A stretch of DNA of 33,915 nt from Chloroflexota bacterium (GTDB taxonomy: Bacteria; Chloroflexota; Dehalococcoidia; Lucifugimonadales; UBA3495): contig JAPPGG010000061.1 of NCBI GenBank assembly GCA_028875055.1, forward strand, positions 1 through 33,915, read 5' to 3'. The position numbers were made by a program, and so were the translations under genes. Below are positions 1 to 9,173 of this stretch, piece by piece. Position 1 is the first letter of the stretch; the number at the start of each line of letters is the position of its first letter. Under the pieces are notes generated by a model. It was not told the origin of the DNA. It saw only the letters and a program-made list of their open reading frames with translations, and did not search any database.

Positions 1-90
1 ATGCCAACACCTTAACTTGGTGTTGCACTTCGTTTGTGAGTTTAGCGAATCCAGCGAGCCTTACGGTGAATACAGGTCAAGCACAGAAAG

Positions 91-124
91 GAATCCACCT
101 ACCGGCTTTCGCCGGTATGACGGG
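91..124. repeat. REP-like intergenic hairpin element
   Basis: A short palindrome, ACCGGC-TTTC-GCCGGT at 101-116, sits in the phrase 'ggaatccacct...tatgacgg'. This resembles dispersed intergenic elements of the 'ggaatcca..ccggctttcgccgg..atgacgg' type found in many GC-rich bacteria. No supportable gene lies in positions 1-373; the reading frame open upstream of 374 has no coding character. Confidence 0.45.
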
Positions 125-373
125 GCTGGCGGGCCGGAAAACCTCCACCAACCCTGAACTGTTACGGAAGGGTTCCATTGTCCATTTTAGGTGGTATTGC
201 ACAGGGAGAACGGTTGTGAAGCACCAGGGCGGGTTTCAAACCCGCCTCCACCTGCCAAAAACCACCTGAATCGCAACGCTGGCAACACTTCCGTAAGAGT
301 TGGCAGCGGCTGGCCGGTTCCACCCTGTGCTAACATCTCCTCTTACGAAAACGGCAGGAAGGAGAAACAGACC

Positions 374-2320
374 ATGGTTACGGTTGCCCCCTATGGTTCC
401 TGGAAATCGCCTATTACTTCGGAATCCATCGTGGCCGAGGCCGTTGGCTTCGGCGGCGTCGCCCTGGACGGCGACGACATCTACTGGCTGGAGTCCCGCC
501 CCTCGGAAGGGGGCCGCCGGGTCATTGTCCGGCGCACCCCCGACGGCGACGCCGAGGACATGACGCCCCGCCCCTTCAACGTCCGCACCCGGGTCCACGA
601 GTACGGCGAGGGAGACTTCGCCGTCGTTGGCGGGGTCATCTACTTTACCAACTTCGAGGACCAGCGGCTGTACCGCCAGCCGGTGGGCGGGGAGCCCCGC
701 CCGGTTACCGCCGAGTCCGACCCGCCCGGCGGCCTCCGCTACGCCGATTTCGTGGTGGACGGCCCCCGCAACCGGCTGGTGTGCATCCACGAAGACCATA
801 CAACGGGAGAACCCGAGCCAGTCAACACCGTGGCGGCGGTCTCCCTGGCCGACGGCGCCATCACTACCCTGGTTTCGGGCAGCGACTTCTACGCCGCCCC
901 GCGCCTCAGCCCCGACGGGTCCCAGCTGGCCTGGATTTCCTGGGACCACCCCAACATGCCCTGGGACGGCGTGGAATTGTGGGTCGCGCCGGTATCCGGT
1001 GACGGCTCTCTCGGCGCCGCCAGCCTGGTGGCCGGCGGTCCTGCCGAGTCCATCCTGCAGCCCGAATGGGCCCCGGACGGAAGGCTCTATTTCGTTTCCG
1101 ACCGGACCAATTGGTGGAACCTGTACCGGCGTAACGGCGACGGCCGGGTGGAGCCGGTAACCGCTCCCCTGGACAAGGAGTTCGGCAAACCCCACTGGGT
1201 TTTCGGAATGGCGACCTACGGCTTCGCCTCCGAGGGCCGGATCATCTGCGGCGTCAACGACAGGGGAAGCTGGAGCATCTGCTCCCTGGACACCGGGACC
1301 GGGCAACTGGAAGACCTGGGCCTGGCTCACACGGAACTGGGCCGCACCGACCTGAAGGTGTCTGCCGGGCAGGCGGTCTTTGCCGCCGGCTCTCCGGCAC
1401 GGCCCGTGTCCATCCAGCGCCTGGACCTGGCCGACAATTCGACGGTCAGCCTGCGGCGGGCTTCGTCTGCTTCAGTGGATGCCGGCTACCTCTCCACGCC
1501 CCGTGCCATCGAGTTCCCTACGGAAAAGGGCCTCACCGCCCACGCCTTTTACTACCCGCCCCGCAACCGGGACTACGCGGCCCCGGAGGGCGAAAGGCCG
1601 CCCCTGCTGGTCAAGAGCCACGGCGGCCCCACGGCGGCCACCTCGGTGTCCCTGAGCCTGTCCATCCAGTACTGGACCAGCCGGGGCATCGGGGTGCTGG
1701 ACGTGAACTACGGCGGCAGCACCGGCTACGGGCGGGAGTACCGGGACCGGCTCAAGGGCCGGTGGGGCATCGTGGACGTGGACGACTGCATCAACGGGGC
1801 CCTCTACCTGGTGGAGCAGGGCGAGGCGGACGGCAGCCGGCTGGCCATCGACGGCGGCAGCGCCGGCGGTTACACCACCCTGGCCGCCCTGGCCTTCCGG
1901 GACGTCTTCCAGGCCGGCGCCAGCCACTATGGCGTCAGCGACCTGGGAGCCCTGGCCGAGGACACTCACAAGTTCGAGTCCCGCTACCTGGACAGCCTGA
2001 TCGGCCCATATCCGGAGCGAAAAGACCTGTACGACGAGCGCTCGCCGATAAACCACACCGACGACCTGTCCTGTCCCCTGATCCTGTTCCAGGGGCTGGA
2101 AGACCGGATAGTGCCCGCCAGCCAGGCGGAGCTGATGTTCGAGGCAGTGCGGGCCAAGGGCTTGCCCTGCGCCTACATTCCCTTCGAGGGAGAGCAGCAC
2201 GGCTTCCGGCGCGCCGAGAACATCCGCTGTTCCCTGGACGGCGAGCTCTACTTCTACTCCCGCGTCTTCAGCTTTGACCTGGCCGAACCGGTGGAGCCGG
2301 TGCTGATTGAGAACCTCTAG
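374..2320 (+). CDS. S9-family serine peptidase (prolyl oligopeptidase type)
   Basis: This 648-aa protein fits the S9 family of cytoplasmic acylaminoacyl- or dipeptidyl-peptidases. The N-terminal 400 or so residues look like a beta-propeller, with repeated '[12 protein letters not shown]'- and '[12 protein letters not shown]'-type blades. An alpha/beta-hydrolase catalytic domain follows. The nucleophile elbow GGSAGGY places Ser496, Asp577 lies in 'GLEDRIVP' and His609 in 'GEQHGF', giving a complete triad in the right order. The start is ATG 374, because a GGAAGGAG Shine-Dalgarno lies about 10 nt upstream; the frame is open back to 191 but that stretch is low-complexity and non-coding. No signal peptide is seen. 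It likely trims short peptides; substrate specificity cannot be read from the sequence. No operon partner is evident, since the next gene starts more than 300 nt away. Confidence 0.93.
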   Translation: MVTVAPYGSWKSPITSESIVAEAVGFGGVALDGDDIYWLESRPSEGGRRVIVRRTPDGDAEDMTPRPFNVRTRVHEYGEGDFAVVGGVIYFTNFEDQRLYRQPVGGEPRPVTAESDPPGGLRYADFVVDGPRNRLVCIHEDHTTGEPEPVNTVAAVSLADGAITTLVSGSDFYAAPRLSPDGSQLAWISWDHPNMPWDGVELWVAPVSGDGSLGAASLVAGGPAESILQPEWAPDGRLYFVSDRTNWWNLYRRNGDGRVEPVTAPLDKEFGKPHWVFGMATYGFASEGRIICGVNDRGSWSICSLDTGTGQLEDLGLAHTELGRTDLKVSAGQAVFAAGSPARPVSIQRLDLADNSTVSLRRASSASVDAGYLSTPRAIEFPTEKGLTAHAFYYPPRNRDYAAPEGERPPLLVKSHGGPTAATSVSLSLSIQYWTSRGIGVLDVNYGGSTGYGREYRDRLKGRWGIVDVDDCINGALYLVEQGEADGSRLAIDGGSAGGYTTLAALAFRDVFQAGASHYGVSDLGALAEDTHKFESRYLDSLIGPYPERKDLYDERSPINHTDDLSCPLILFQGLEDRIVPASQAELMFEAVRAKGLPCAYIPFEGEQHGFRRAENIRCSLDGELYFYSRVFSFDLAEPVEPVLIENL

Positions 2321-2394
2321 CCGTCAATCCACGAATGGACCCTGTTGATCGCCGAAATTGGGCGGTTAGACCGGGCAATCGCGCTTTAATTGAA

Positions 2395-2515
2395 TGTCAT
2401 GCTGAGCGAAGCCGAAGCATCTAAAATCTATCCCTGGAACCAACTTCACTACCCGAAACCGCGCTGAAGAGAAGGACTTTAGGCCCTTCGGCAGGCTCAG
2501 GGCGGCATGACTTTT
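2395..2515. repeat. dispersed intergenic repeat remnants
   Basis: The 316-nt gap between the peptidase and nudC contains no gene. It holds 'tcatgctgagcgaagccgaag' near 2398 and 'cccttcggcaggctcaggg' near 2486, an imperfect inverted pair bracketing about 100 nt. The sequence resembles short non-coding mobile or REP-type elements scattered through some Chloroflexota and other GC-rich genomes. Family membership is from memory and is inference. Confidence 0.4.
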
Positions 2516-2636
2516 GCCTACCGAATTTGTGCCCCCTCTAGCCAGAATCTATAACGCGATTGCCCTGGGCGATTAGAACATTCCCGTCCATTCGTGTATA
2601 TTCGTGGATGAATTTACGCCATAGGGGGCCCTGTTC

Positions 2637-3575
2637 ATGGACTTCTATCAGCATGTTTTTGCCGGCAACCCACTGGACCGGGGCGAGGTGGAGCGCCGCG
2701 ATGAAGACTGGATTGCCGCCAGGGCCACCGACCCGGACAGCCGATTTCTGCCCATGCGCGGCCCCCACGTCCTGGTGAATACGGCGGCCACGGGCAACGG
2801 CGAGCCGGCCCTGGGCTGGGTGGGCTGGAAGGACCTGGAGCCCCACGTCACCAACCCATCGCCCCTGCTGCTGGGCATGCTGGACGGCACAACCTACTTT
2901 GCCATCGACCTGGGCAGGGACGAACCGGCCGCCGTCGCCGTGGAGGCCATGGGCGGCTATCGCTTTGAAGAGGCCCGCGCCGCCGCCGAAACCGTGCTCA
3001 GCGCCACCGAGGCCGGCATCATGGCCCAGGGGCGGGCCCAGGTAAACTGGCACAACCGCCACGGCTTCTGCTCCGTCTGCGGTCACGCCACCGAGATCAG
3101 GCGGGGCGGCCAGAAACGGGAGTGCCCAGTCTGCAAGGCCGAGCATTTCCCCAGGACCGACCCCGTGATCATCATGCTGGTCTCCGATGGCGACCGCTGC
3201 CTGCTGGGCCAGTCCCGGGGACGCCTCCAGGCCATGAACCGCTACTCTGCCCTGGCCGGCTTTATGGACCAGGGCGAGGCCATCGAGGAGGCGGTGGCCC
3301 GGGAGGTAATGGAGGAGGCCGGCATCCGGGTCAAGAGGGTGCGGTACCACTCGTCCCAGCCTTGGCCCTTTCCATCGTCCCTGATGATCGGCTGCCACGC
3401 CGAGGCCGACAGCACCAGCATCAACATGGACGACGAGGAGATGACCGACGTCCAGTGGTTCGACCGCTCCGAGGTGCTGCTGGCGCTGCAGGAAAAGAGC
3501 GAAAAGCTCCGGCTCCCCGGCCCCATCGCCATTGCCCATCACCTGATCCGGGCCTGGGCTCACCAGGAGGTTTAG
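2637..3575 (+). CDS. nudC: NADH pyrophosphatase NudC (Nudix hydrolase)
   Basis: The 312-aa product hydrolyses NAD(H) to NMN(H) and AMP, and NudC family members can also remove NAD caps from RNA. A four-cysteine zinc ribbon is formed by Cys145, Cys148, Cys163 and Cys166. The Nudix box runs from Gly208 to Ile230, with the REVMEEAG core at 222-229 carrying the metal-binding glutamates. The NudC signature SQPWPFP follows at 240-246, which separates NudC from other Nudix enzymes. Length matches the longer NudC form with its N-terminal domain. AGGGGG at 2623-2628 lies 8 nt before the ATG and fixes the start. It is read in the same direction as the next hydrolase gene, but a 133-nt gap makes co-transcription uncertain. 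Confidence 0.95.
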   Translation: MDFYQHVFAGNPLDRGEVERRDEDWIAARATDPDSRFLPMRGPHVLVNTAATGNGEPALGWVGWKDLEPHVTNPSPLLLGMLDGTTYFAIDLGRDEPAAVAVEAMGGYRFEEARAAAETVLSATEAGIMAQGRAQVNWHNRHGFCSVCGHATEIRRGGQKRECPVCKAEHFPRTDPVIIMLVSDGDRCLLGQSRGRLQAMNRYSALAGFMDQGEAIEEAVAREVMEEAGIRVKRVRYHSSQPWPFPSSLMIGCHAEADSTSINMDDEEMTDVQWFDRSEVLLALQEKSEKLRLPGPIAIAHHLIRAWAHQEV

Positions 3576-3708
3576 CCCGGTTCGGGCCTGGCTGGACCGG
3601 AGAGACGGGACTTAGCCGGTTCCCCGGCGCGGCTTCCTCTCCCCGGCCAATCGGCCCCAATCCTGTTCACCCCGACTGCCCTTGCAACTTGAAGCTGGTG
3701 AGCGAACT

Positions 3709-4476
3709 ATGACGAATACCGACTACTCGGCCCTTGACCGGCCCGAAATTTCCATGAACTCCTTCTATCCCCGCCGCAACCGGACGCCCACACCCACAGG
3801 AGCCCAGGACTTTGCCATTCCCGTTACCGACGATATCAGCCTTTCCTGCCGCTTCTTTCCCGTCGCCCAGGGCCAGCCCACTATCCTCTTTTTCTACGGC
3901 AACTGGGAAACGGCGGCGGACTACGACAACATCGCCCCGATTTATAACCAGGTGGGGATCAACTTTTTCGTGGCCGACTACCGGGGCTACGGCAACAGCG
4001 GCGGCCTGCCCACCTTCAGTTCCATGCTGGCCGACGCCCACAAGGTACGGGAGGAGGTTGGCCGCATCCTGGAAGCCGGGCAGTTCACCGGCCACCTGTT
4101 CGTCATGGGCCGCTCCATGGGACGCCACGCCGCCTTTGAGCTGGCCACCGGCAGCCCCGAAGGCGCGCTGCAGGGCGTAATCATCGAAAGCGGCCGTCCC
4201 ATCCTCGGCAACTTCTGCTACGGGGTGGACCCGGCCACGGCAGAGTCCCTGGAAGCCGGATACCGGGCCAAGGTCGCCTCCATCAGCATGCCCGCCCTGG
4301 TGATTCACGGTGAAGTGGACACCCTGGCGCCGGTGGACCAGGCCCGGGAGATGTACGAGAGCTTCGCTTCTCAACAGAAGAACATCCTCACCATCCCCGG
4401 GGCCGGCCACAACGACCTGCTCTACCGGGGCATCAATGAGTACTTCACGGCGGTAAGGGACTTCGTGGGAGCCTGA
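3709..4476 (+). CDS. alpha/beta hydrolase
   Basis: A 255-aa cytoplasmic alpha/beta-hydrolase of the small serine-hydrolase (BEM46/Abhd-like) type. The nucleophile elbow GRSMG holds Ser136, Asp204 lies in 'HGEVDTLAP' and His234 in 'GAGHND', completing a catalytic triad. 'FFYGNWE' near residue 62 takes the place of the usual HGxG-type oxyanion-hole strand, and 'DYRGYGNSGG' is the typical loop after strand 4. The start is ATG 3709, with GGTGAG about 6 nt upstream; a TTG at 3682 in the same frame is less likely. There is no signal peptide. The physiological substrate is unknown (ester, thioester or amide). Confidence 0.88.
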   Translation: MTNTDYSALDRPEISMNSFYPRRNRTPTPTGAQDFAIPVTDDISLSCRFFPVAQGQPTILFFYGNWETAADYDNIAPIYNQVGINFFVADYRGYGNSGGLPTFSSMLADAHKVREEVGRILEAGQFTGHLFVMGRSMGRHAAFELATGSPEGALQGVIIESGRPILGNFCYGVDPATAESLEAGYRAKVASISMPALVIHGEVDTLAPVDQAREMYESFASQQKNILTIPGAGHNDLLYRGINEYFTAVRDFVGA

Positions 4477-4539
4477 AAAGGGAAAAGGGGTGGTGGAACA
4501 GACCGGGCAGGTACCCATAGCAGCCGGTCAACCGTTTGG

Positions 4540-4995
4540 TCAAAATCGGTCGGCGACGATGTTCAGGGAGACACCATGCTCAAGGTATGCCTTGGCTGCC
4601 GCAAGAACGAGAGCGAAGCCGCCCGTCGAATCTACAACTTGGTCGATCACGTCATTGGCGTCACTATCGAAGCCGCTATGGACGACACTGACATACGTCC
4701 CGTCGGCCCCACGGTCTTCGAAAGTCCACTCAACTCGCGATGGATTTTCCGATTCAACATCCCATTCAATGTAGATCCGCTTGTCTTGCTCCAATGCCAA
4801 CACGCGGACCGTCGTCGATGCTTCGTACAGATCCCAGAACCATTTCACCGAGCCGTCAGCTACCAACGGCCCGGAGGTACGGTTGAACCAAAACTTCGTA
4901 ATCACATCTGGATTCACGAAGGCGTCAAACACTTGCGCCACGGGTCGCCGGATGAGCAACTCGATTTTCGCAACGATTTGGTCGTCCAGGGGCAT
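4540..4995 (-). CDS. SRPBCC/AHSA1-type START-fold protein
   Basis: The 151-aa protein matches the activator-of-Hsp90-like SRPBCC fold. 'IELLIRRPVAQVFDAFVNPDVITKFWF' is the classic N-terminal strand-helix entry, followed by a run of antiparallel strands ('GSVKWFWDLYEASTTVRVLALEQDKRIYIEW', 'RVEWTFEDRGADGTYVSVVHSGF') and a C-terminal helix ('GGFALVLAAAKAYLEHG'). Family members bind hydrophobic ligands in a deep cavity, and many are uncharacterised stress or polyketide-related proteins. The gene is convergent with the alpha/beta hydrolase. Its base composition is more AT-rich than the upstream genes, which fits its position at the edge of an accessory region. Confidence 0.85.
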   Translation of the reverse strand: MPLDDQIVAKIELLIRRPVAQVFDAFVNPDVITKFWFNRTSGPLVADGSVKWFWDLYEASTTVRVLALEQDKRIYIEWDVESENPSRVEWTFEDRGADGTYVSVVHSGFDSDANDVIDQVVDSTGGFALVLAAAKAYLEHGVSLNIVADRF

Positions 4996-5083
4996 CTGCT
5001 TATGGGTCCCTAGTTCGGTATCCGGTGATCTGAAGCATGCTAATGCCTGAGCATCTTAGATACTTGCGCGGCACTGTCAATCG

Positions 5084-6664
5084 TTAACGTGGTGGGCCGG
5101 ACTGGACAAAATCGAGAACTGATGCCGATTCCCGCGTCACACCATCCTGCGGCATGGGGATAGTATAGGTCAGCGTCGCCTCGTCGTCCACGATCTCGAT
5201 TCCCTTCACGAAGTTGCGGATCAGCGCCTTCCGCTCCGGGAACGTCCCTTCCATCAGAAACTCCCGGAAGTCTGCCACGTACCCCTTGATCTCCCTGGAC
5301 GTGGGCACGTCCGCCCGCCGCCGCTCCAACTGGTCCTCGGCCTCCTCCCGCGCCGCCACCAACTGGTCCTGCCGCGCCTTCAATGACAGGATGCGGGGCG
5401 ACAGCGCCTCGATGGGCAACTGCCTGGTCTCAAGGGCCTGGTAGAGGTTCTCCAACCGGGTCTCCACGTCGGCAAGCTCGGCGTCGATGGCCTTCAGCCG
5501 GCCATTCACCTCACCGGCCAGGGCGTCAATCTCCTCAGCTACCAGGGTCACCAACTCGGTGATGGTCTCCTCGGTGAGAATGCGCTTCCGCACCTTCTCG
5601 ATGATGTAGTCCTCCACCCGCTCGGCGTTCAGGTAGCGGCCCGTGCAGCTTCCCGAGCCCTCCCTGAGCAGGCTGGCGCAGACGTAGTAGGCGAACTTGC
5701 CGCTCTTGGCCGCCTGGCCGGAGTAGGGCTTGCCGCAAACCCCGCAGCGGAGAAGACCACTCAGAAGGTACTGGCTGCCCACCCGCGCGGGCCTCTGCTG
5801 CGCCGGCGCCCGCTCGTGCATCCCGTTCTGCACCGCGTCGAAGGTCTCACGGGACACCAGGGCGGGCCAGGCGTTCTCGACCCTTACCGGATCACCCGCC
5901 TTGTCGTCCTTGCTCTTCACACCCCAAACCGCCGTTCCGGTGTAGGCTTCGTTGGTCAGCATGTTGTGTACCGTGCTCTTCTGCCACCGCTTGCCCCGGA
6001 TGGTGATGCCCCGGCCGTTCAACTCCTTGCAGATTTCCTTCAAGCCGTTGCCCCGGCGGGAACTCTCGAAGATTTCCTGTACGATGGGCGCGGCGTCCGG
6101 GTCGATCTCCAGGGTGGGCCGGTCCTTCACCCCGTCGCTGACCTTGATGCGGTTGTAGCCGAAGGGAGCGCGGGAGGCCAGGAAGTAGCCTCTTGACGCC
6201 GCTTCCCGCATTCCCCGCACAACCTCCTGGGCCAGATTCTCGCTGTAGAACTCGTCCACGCTCTCAATGATGGCTTCCATCAGCTTGCCGGTGGGTGAGT
6301 CGTCGGCGTGCTCGGTGATGGAGACCACGCGGATGCCCTTGCGCCTGAGCATGGACTTGAAGGCCACGGCGTGCTCCCGTTTTCTGGTAAAGCGCGAGAA
6401 CTTCCAGACCAAGATCACCTGGAAGGGAGCGGTGGCCTTGCCGCCCTCTTCAATCATCTTCCTGAACTGGGGCCGGTCGGCGATGCGTCCGCTCTCGGCC
6501 TCGTCGATGTACTCCCGGGCGATGGCGTAGCCGTTCTTCTCGGCGTAGTCCCTGAGCGCCCGCATTTGGGCGGCCACGGACAGGTCCACGTCCTGGCGGT
6601 CGCTGGAGACCCGGGCGTAGAGGGCCGCCGGGGTGAGGGATTGGAACTGCTGCTTTTTCGTCAT
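5084..6664 (-). CDS. large serine recombinase (site-specific integrase)
   Basis: A 526-aa large serine recombinase. The N-terminal resolvase domain (about 13-155) starts 'ALYARVSSDRQ', with catalytic Ser20, and contains 'WKFSRFTRKREH'. The 'Recombinase' domain ('APFGYNRI' to 'NMLTNEAYTGTAVWG', about 165-250) follows. A zinc ribbon uses Cys307, Cys310, Cys329 and Cys340, and a long coiled coil (about 375-470) would mediate synapsis and directionality. All parts look intact. Such enzymes integrate or excise phages, ICEs and islands between short non-identical att sites. The promoter side faces a more AT-rich accessory segment beginning at 6.7 kb. GGAAG upstream of ATG 6664 supports the start. 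No recombination directionality factor was recognised nearby. Confidence 0.94.
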   Translation of the reverse strand: MTKKQQFQSLTPAALYARVSSDRQDVDLSVAAQMRALRDYAEKNGYAIAREYIDEAESGRIADRPQFRKMIEEGGKATAPFQVILVWKFSRFTRKREHAVAFKSMLRRKGIRVVSITEHADDSPTGKLMEAIIESVDEFYSENLAQEVVRGMREAASRGYFLASRAPFGYNRIKVSDGVKDRPTLEIDPDAAPIVQEIFESSRRGNGLKEICKELNGRGITIRGKRWQKSTVHNMLTNEAYTGTAVWGVKSKDDKAGDPVRVENAWPALVSRETFDAVQNGMHERAPAQQRPARVGSQYLLSGLLRCGVCGKPYSGQAAKSGKFAYYVCASLLREGSGSCTGRYLNAERVEDYIIEKVRKRILTEETITELVTLVAEEIDALAGEVNGRLKAIDAELADVETRLENLYQALETRQLPIEALSPRILSLKARQDQLVAAREEAEDQLERRRADVPTSREIKGYVADFREFLMEGTFPERKALIRNFVKGIEIVDDEATLTYTIPMPQDGVTRESASVLDFVQSGPPR

Positions 6665-6687
6665 ATGTGCTTCCCTTTTTGTCGTGG

Positions 6688-6718
6688 AGTATAATTACCC
6701 AGTCTTACTCAGTATAAT
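6688..6718. promoter_or_regulatory. duplicated AGTATAAT boxes upstream of recombinase
   Basis: AGTATAAT occurs at 6688-6695 and again at 6711-6718, a 23-bp period, in an AT-rich stretch just upstream of the minus-strand recombinase start. On the minus strand these read ATTATACT, resembling -10 hexamers. On the plus strand TATAAT is itself a consensus -10. They could be overlapping promoters or a two-site operator. No clear -35 at the right distance was found. Confidence 0.35.
6695..6710. repeat. left copy of 16-bp direct repeat (possible att site)
   Basis: TTACCCAGTCTTACTC here is repeated with a single mismatch at 10788-10803 (TTATCCAGTCTTACTC) in the same orientation, 4093 bp away. It lies immediately upstream of the serine recombinase, between the duplicated AGTATAAT boxes. 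It may be an attachment-site core or a shared regulatory sequence, since both copies lie just upstream of minus-strand genes. Confidence 0.35.
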
Positions 6719-6912
6719 GAAACATTCGAGCGGTATCTGTCAAGGAGCTAGTGTCAGCGGTTGGTGTCCCCTCTCCGGGCCAACTCCTCGTAGGCCTGTT
6801 CCTGGGTCGAGATTCAGGCATGAGAGGCATACGCCGGATAATTGCCCGGCTGTGCGCAATGATTTACGCTAGTACAGAAATCTGAAAACAAATCGGGAGG
6901 GAGGTGTCGGGA

Positions 6913-7908
6913 TTGACAGGAGCCAATGACGATTTTGCAAACGTGGAAGCGTTCGAGCTGGAGAAACTGGGTACTCCCGTCCTGCATGGCAGCGGCGACA
7001 AGGTGAGTGAGACTATCGAGGCAATGACCGACCTCCAAATGGTTATCGAAGGATGCGTCTCCCTAATATCAGCAGGGGGAAAGGGGGACGTTGTCGAAAC
7101 TTTAGCCAGGCATTGCTCAATCTTTCTCAGGAAGACGGCACTTGGCGATTCGCGCAATCCTCGCCTCCTCGACAATGAAACTTGTAGGGAAGCTGGGCTG
7201 TTTTTGGGTAGGATCAACAAACCCCCATCCCAAATCGAGACCCTGGAGGCTGCCAGCCTCATGGTCAAGGAAAGCACTACGCGGTTAACTCACACGCATT
7301 CGGAAACAAGCAAAGTCACGGACAGGTCATTTCATGCTGGCCCTTGGAGCTTTAGCGTCAAAGTCGATTGGCCTCTGCCTGGTGTATTGGATTGGCCCAG
7401 CCATCTAACTCCAGACAGCAGGTTGTCATTCGACCCATGTGCGATGTTCGGTGACCGTGACTTGCCCAGTTGCGACCAATGGGCGGGTCAGCAGCTCTTA
7501 ATCTGTGATGGAATTGCTGTATCCCTGGCTGACGTGATCCGCTCTACGGTCAACACGGATGGAGCCCACGCTCCCGTCACTTTTCCTAGCGATCCGTTCC
7601 ACGGCGGACGGCAGCCTTCGGCCAAGAGAAGCAAGGACGATGCGATGTTGATTCTGCGCGGAATCCAAGTATGTGCGTTTCGGTACATGCACCTCATCAC
7701 AGTTTTTGCAGGACTGTATCTTTACCTCGCCTTAATCAACAGCAAGATCGGCGAGGGCCTGAATCGAATGGTCGGGATTCCGACCTTTGAGTTCTCTCTT
7801 TCGGATATGCCAGACCTTGATCGCTGCACGGTATTTTTTGACGCTCACATACCGATGCCTATAACAGGTTCAGGGAATATTGTTCACGCAATAAGGAATG
7901 TCAGTTAG
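6913..7908 (+). CDS. hypothetical protein, unrecognised family
   Basis: A 331-aa protein that I do not recognise. The start chosen is TTG 6913, because GGGAGG at 6899-6904 is 8 nt upstream; GTG 6904 overlaps that Shine-Dalgarno. The N-terminal third ('LEKLGTPVLHGSGDKVSETIEAMTDLQMVIEGCVSLISAGGKGDVVETLARHC') looks helical. The middle has scattered cysteines, and 'YMHLITVFAGLYLYLALI' near residue 265 is hydrophobic enough for one membrane segment or a buried helix. Codon use is less GC-biased than in the flanking housekeeping genes. It lies alone between the recombinase and the IS-split gene, so it is probably island cargo. No function should be inferred. Confidence 0.6.
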   Translation: MTGANDDFANVEAFELEKLGTPVLHGSGDKVSETIEAMTDLQMVIEGCVSLISAGGKGDVVETLARHCSIFLRKTALGDSRNPRLLDNETCREAGLFLGRINKPPSQIETLEAASLMVKESTTRLTHTHSETSKVTDRSFHAGPWSFSVKVDWPLPGVLDWPSHLTPDSRLSFDPCAMFGDRDLPSCDQWAGQQLLICDGIAVSLADVIRSTVNTDGAHAPVTFPSDPFHGGRQPSAKRSKDDAMLILRGIQVCAFRYMHLITVFAGLYLYLALINSKIGEGLNRMVGIPTFEFSLSDMPDLDRCTVFFDAHIPMPITGSGNIVHAIRNVS

Positions 7909-8296
7909 GCACCACGCTGAAATCAATATTGGGGGAGTTGGCGAATCCGGATGTTCTTGGTATAGGAAGACGGAAACGATGAAGCCAGGCAAGCGGACAG
8001 TCGTTATGAGAGTCAGCTCACTCACAGTCTTAGTCGTCCCAAAGGGTCGGTGCGACAGCCCGTAGTTTCACTAAAGATCTGAAGGCTACAACTGTGCACA
8101 GCAAGGGCTTGCGACCAGGCTTATCCAACAACGAATATATCGACGCGGTTTTTGGGGCCGGGCCAGACTGTGTGGGACTACCAGATCGCGTTCAGAGGAT
8201 TGTCGGAAACGGCGGTGGGCAGTAAATGCACCGTTAGCCGACTCAGGTTGTACGCCTATTAGAGGAATTCGGGCGGAATTCCAAGGAAGGAAAATT
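7909..8296 (+). other. 388-nt gap without a supported gene
   Basis: No convincing gene is present. A frame from about 8113 to 8264 is open and ends in TAG but has no start or Shine-Dalgarno. A GGAATTC-gggc-GGAATTC motif (8263-8280) and the Shine-Dalgarno AAGGAAGG (8283-8290) of the IS-split gene lie at the right end. Confidence 0.5.
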
Positions 8297-8330
8297 ATGC
8301 GCCTTATCGAACAAATTGCTGCGCTGTCTA

Positions 8331-9173
8331 TGGGGTGTCGTCAAAACTATGAGAGGGTGATAGATTGTTGGAAACAGGGAGATGTAGAAGGTGGGGAGTA
8401 TGGCGGCAGTACACCGGCGCCACGATATGACCGATGCGGTTTGGGAGCGCCTGAAGCCACATTTGCCCGGAGGAGAGGGCAGGAGGGGCCGACCGGCCCA
8501 CGACAACCGGCAGTTTATCGACGCCGTGTCCTGGATTTTGCGCACTGGCGCTCCTTGGCGAGACCTGCCCCCGGACTACGGAGACTGGAAGAACACCCAC
8601 CGGCGCTTCTGCCGCTGGCGGGACCGGGGTGTCTGGGCCGGACTGTTGGAGGACGTGATAGATGACCCTGATTTCGAGTGGCTGATGATAGACGCCAGCT
8701 ATATCAAGGCCCACCCTCACAGCGCCGGGGCCCGGGGCGGCAACCAGGCCATTGCCCGTACTAAAGGGGGCTGAACAGCAAGCTGCACTTGGCGGTGGAC
8801 TCTCACGGAATGCCGGTACGGCTGGCGGTGACCGAGGGCACGGTTGCTGACTGCACCCAAGCCCTGCCTCTGATTGAGGGTATAGAGGCCCAGTGCCTGC
8901 TGGCGGACAAAGCCTACGACACCAATGAAATCATAGCTGCGGCCACGGAGTTGGGTATGGACCCGGTGATACCACCCAAAAGCAACCGGAAGGAACAGCG
9001 GGACTATGACCGGGCACTGTACAAGTTGCGTCACCTGGTAGAGAACGGGTTCCTAGAGTTCAAGCAGTGGCGCGGGATAGCAACCCGTTATGCCAAGAGG
9101 ACAGCGTCATACCTGGCCGCCTGTCAACTCCGGGCAGTGATGATCTGGAGCAAACTATTTTGACGGCACCCCG
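8331..9173 (+). mobile_element. IS5-family (IS427-group-like) insertion sequence
   Basis: The 843-bp element has terminal inverted repeats: ggggtgtcgtcaaaa at 8332-8346 matches the reverse complement of 9158-9172 with one mismatch. It is flanked by TA (8329-8330 and 9174-9175), the 2-bp target duplication usual for the IS427 group. It contains two overlapping transposase frames. The outermost base at each end is not complementary, so the exact boundary could shift by 1 bp. Confidence 0.85.
8400..9163 (+). CDS. IS5-family DDE transposase, two frames joined by -1 shift
   Basis: The first frame (8400-8774) encodes the N-terminal domain 'DAVWERLKPHLPGG...' and the first catalytic Asp in 'WLMIDASYIKAH', ending in TGA at 8772-8774. 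A -1 shift at AAAGGGGG (8763-8770) continues into 'LNSKLHLAVDSHGMPVRLAVTEGTVADC', the usual IS427 sequence. The second Asp is in 'LLADKAYDTNEI' and the Glu in 'RHLVENGF', with the stop at 9161-9163. Two-frame organisation with a slippery run is normal for this group, so the element may be active rather than decayed. The alternative is a 1-nt mutation in the G run. Confidence 0.88.

Noticed and set aside
236-1330. 364-aa minus-strand open frame opposite the S9 peptidase
   Set aside because: It is a shadow of a clearly coding strand with a complete catalytic triad.
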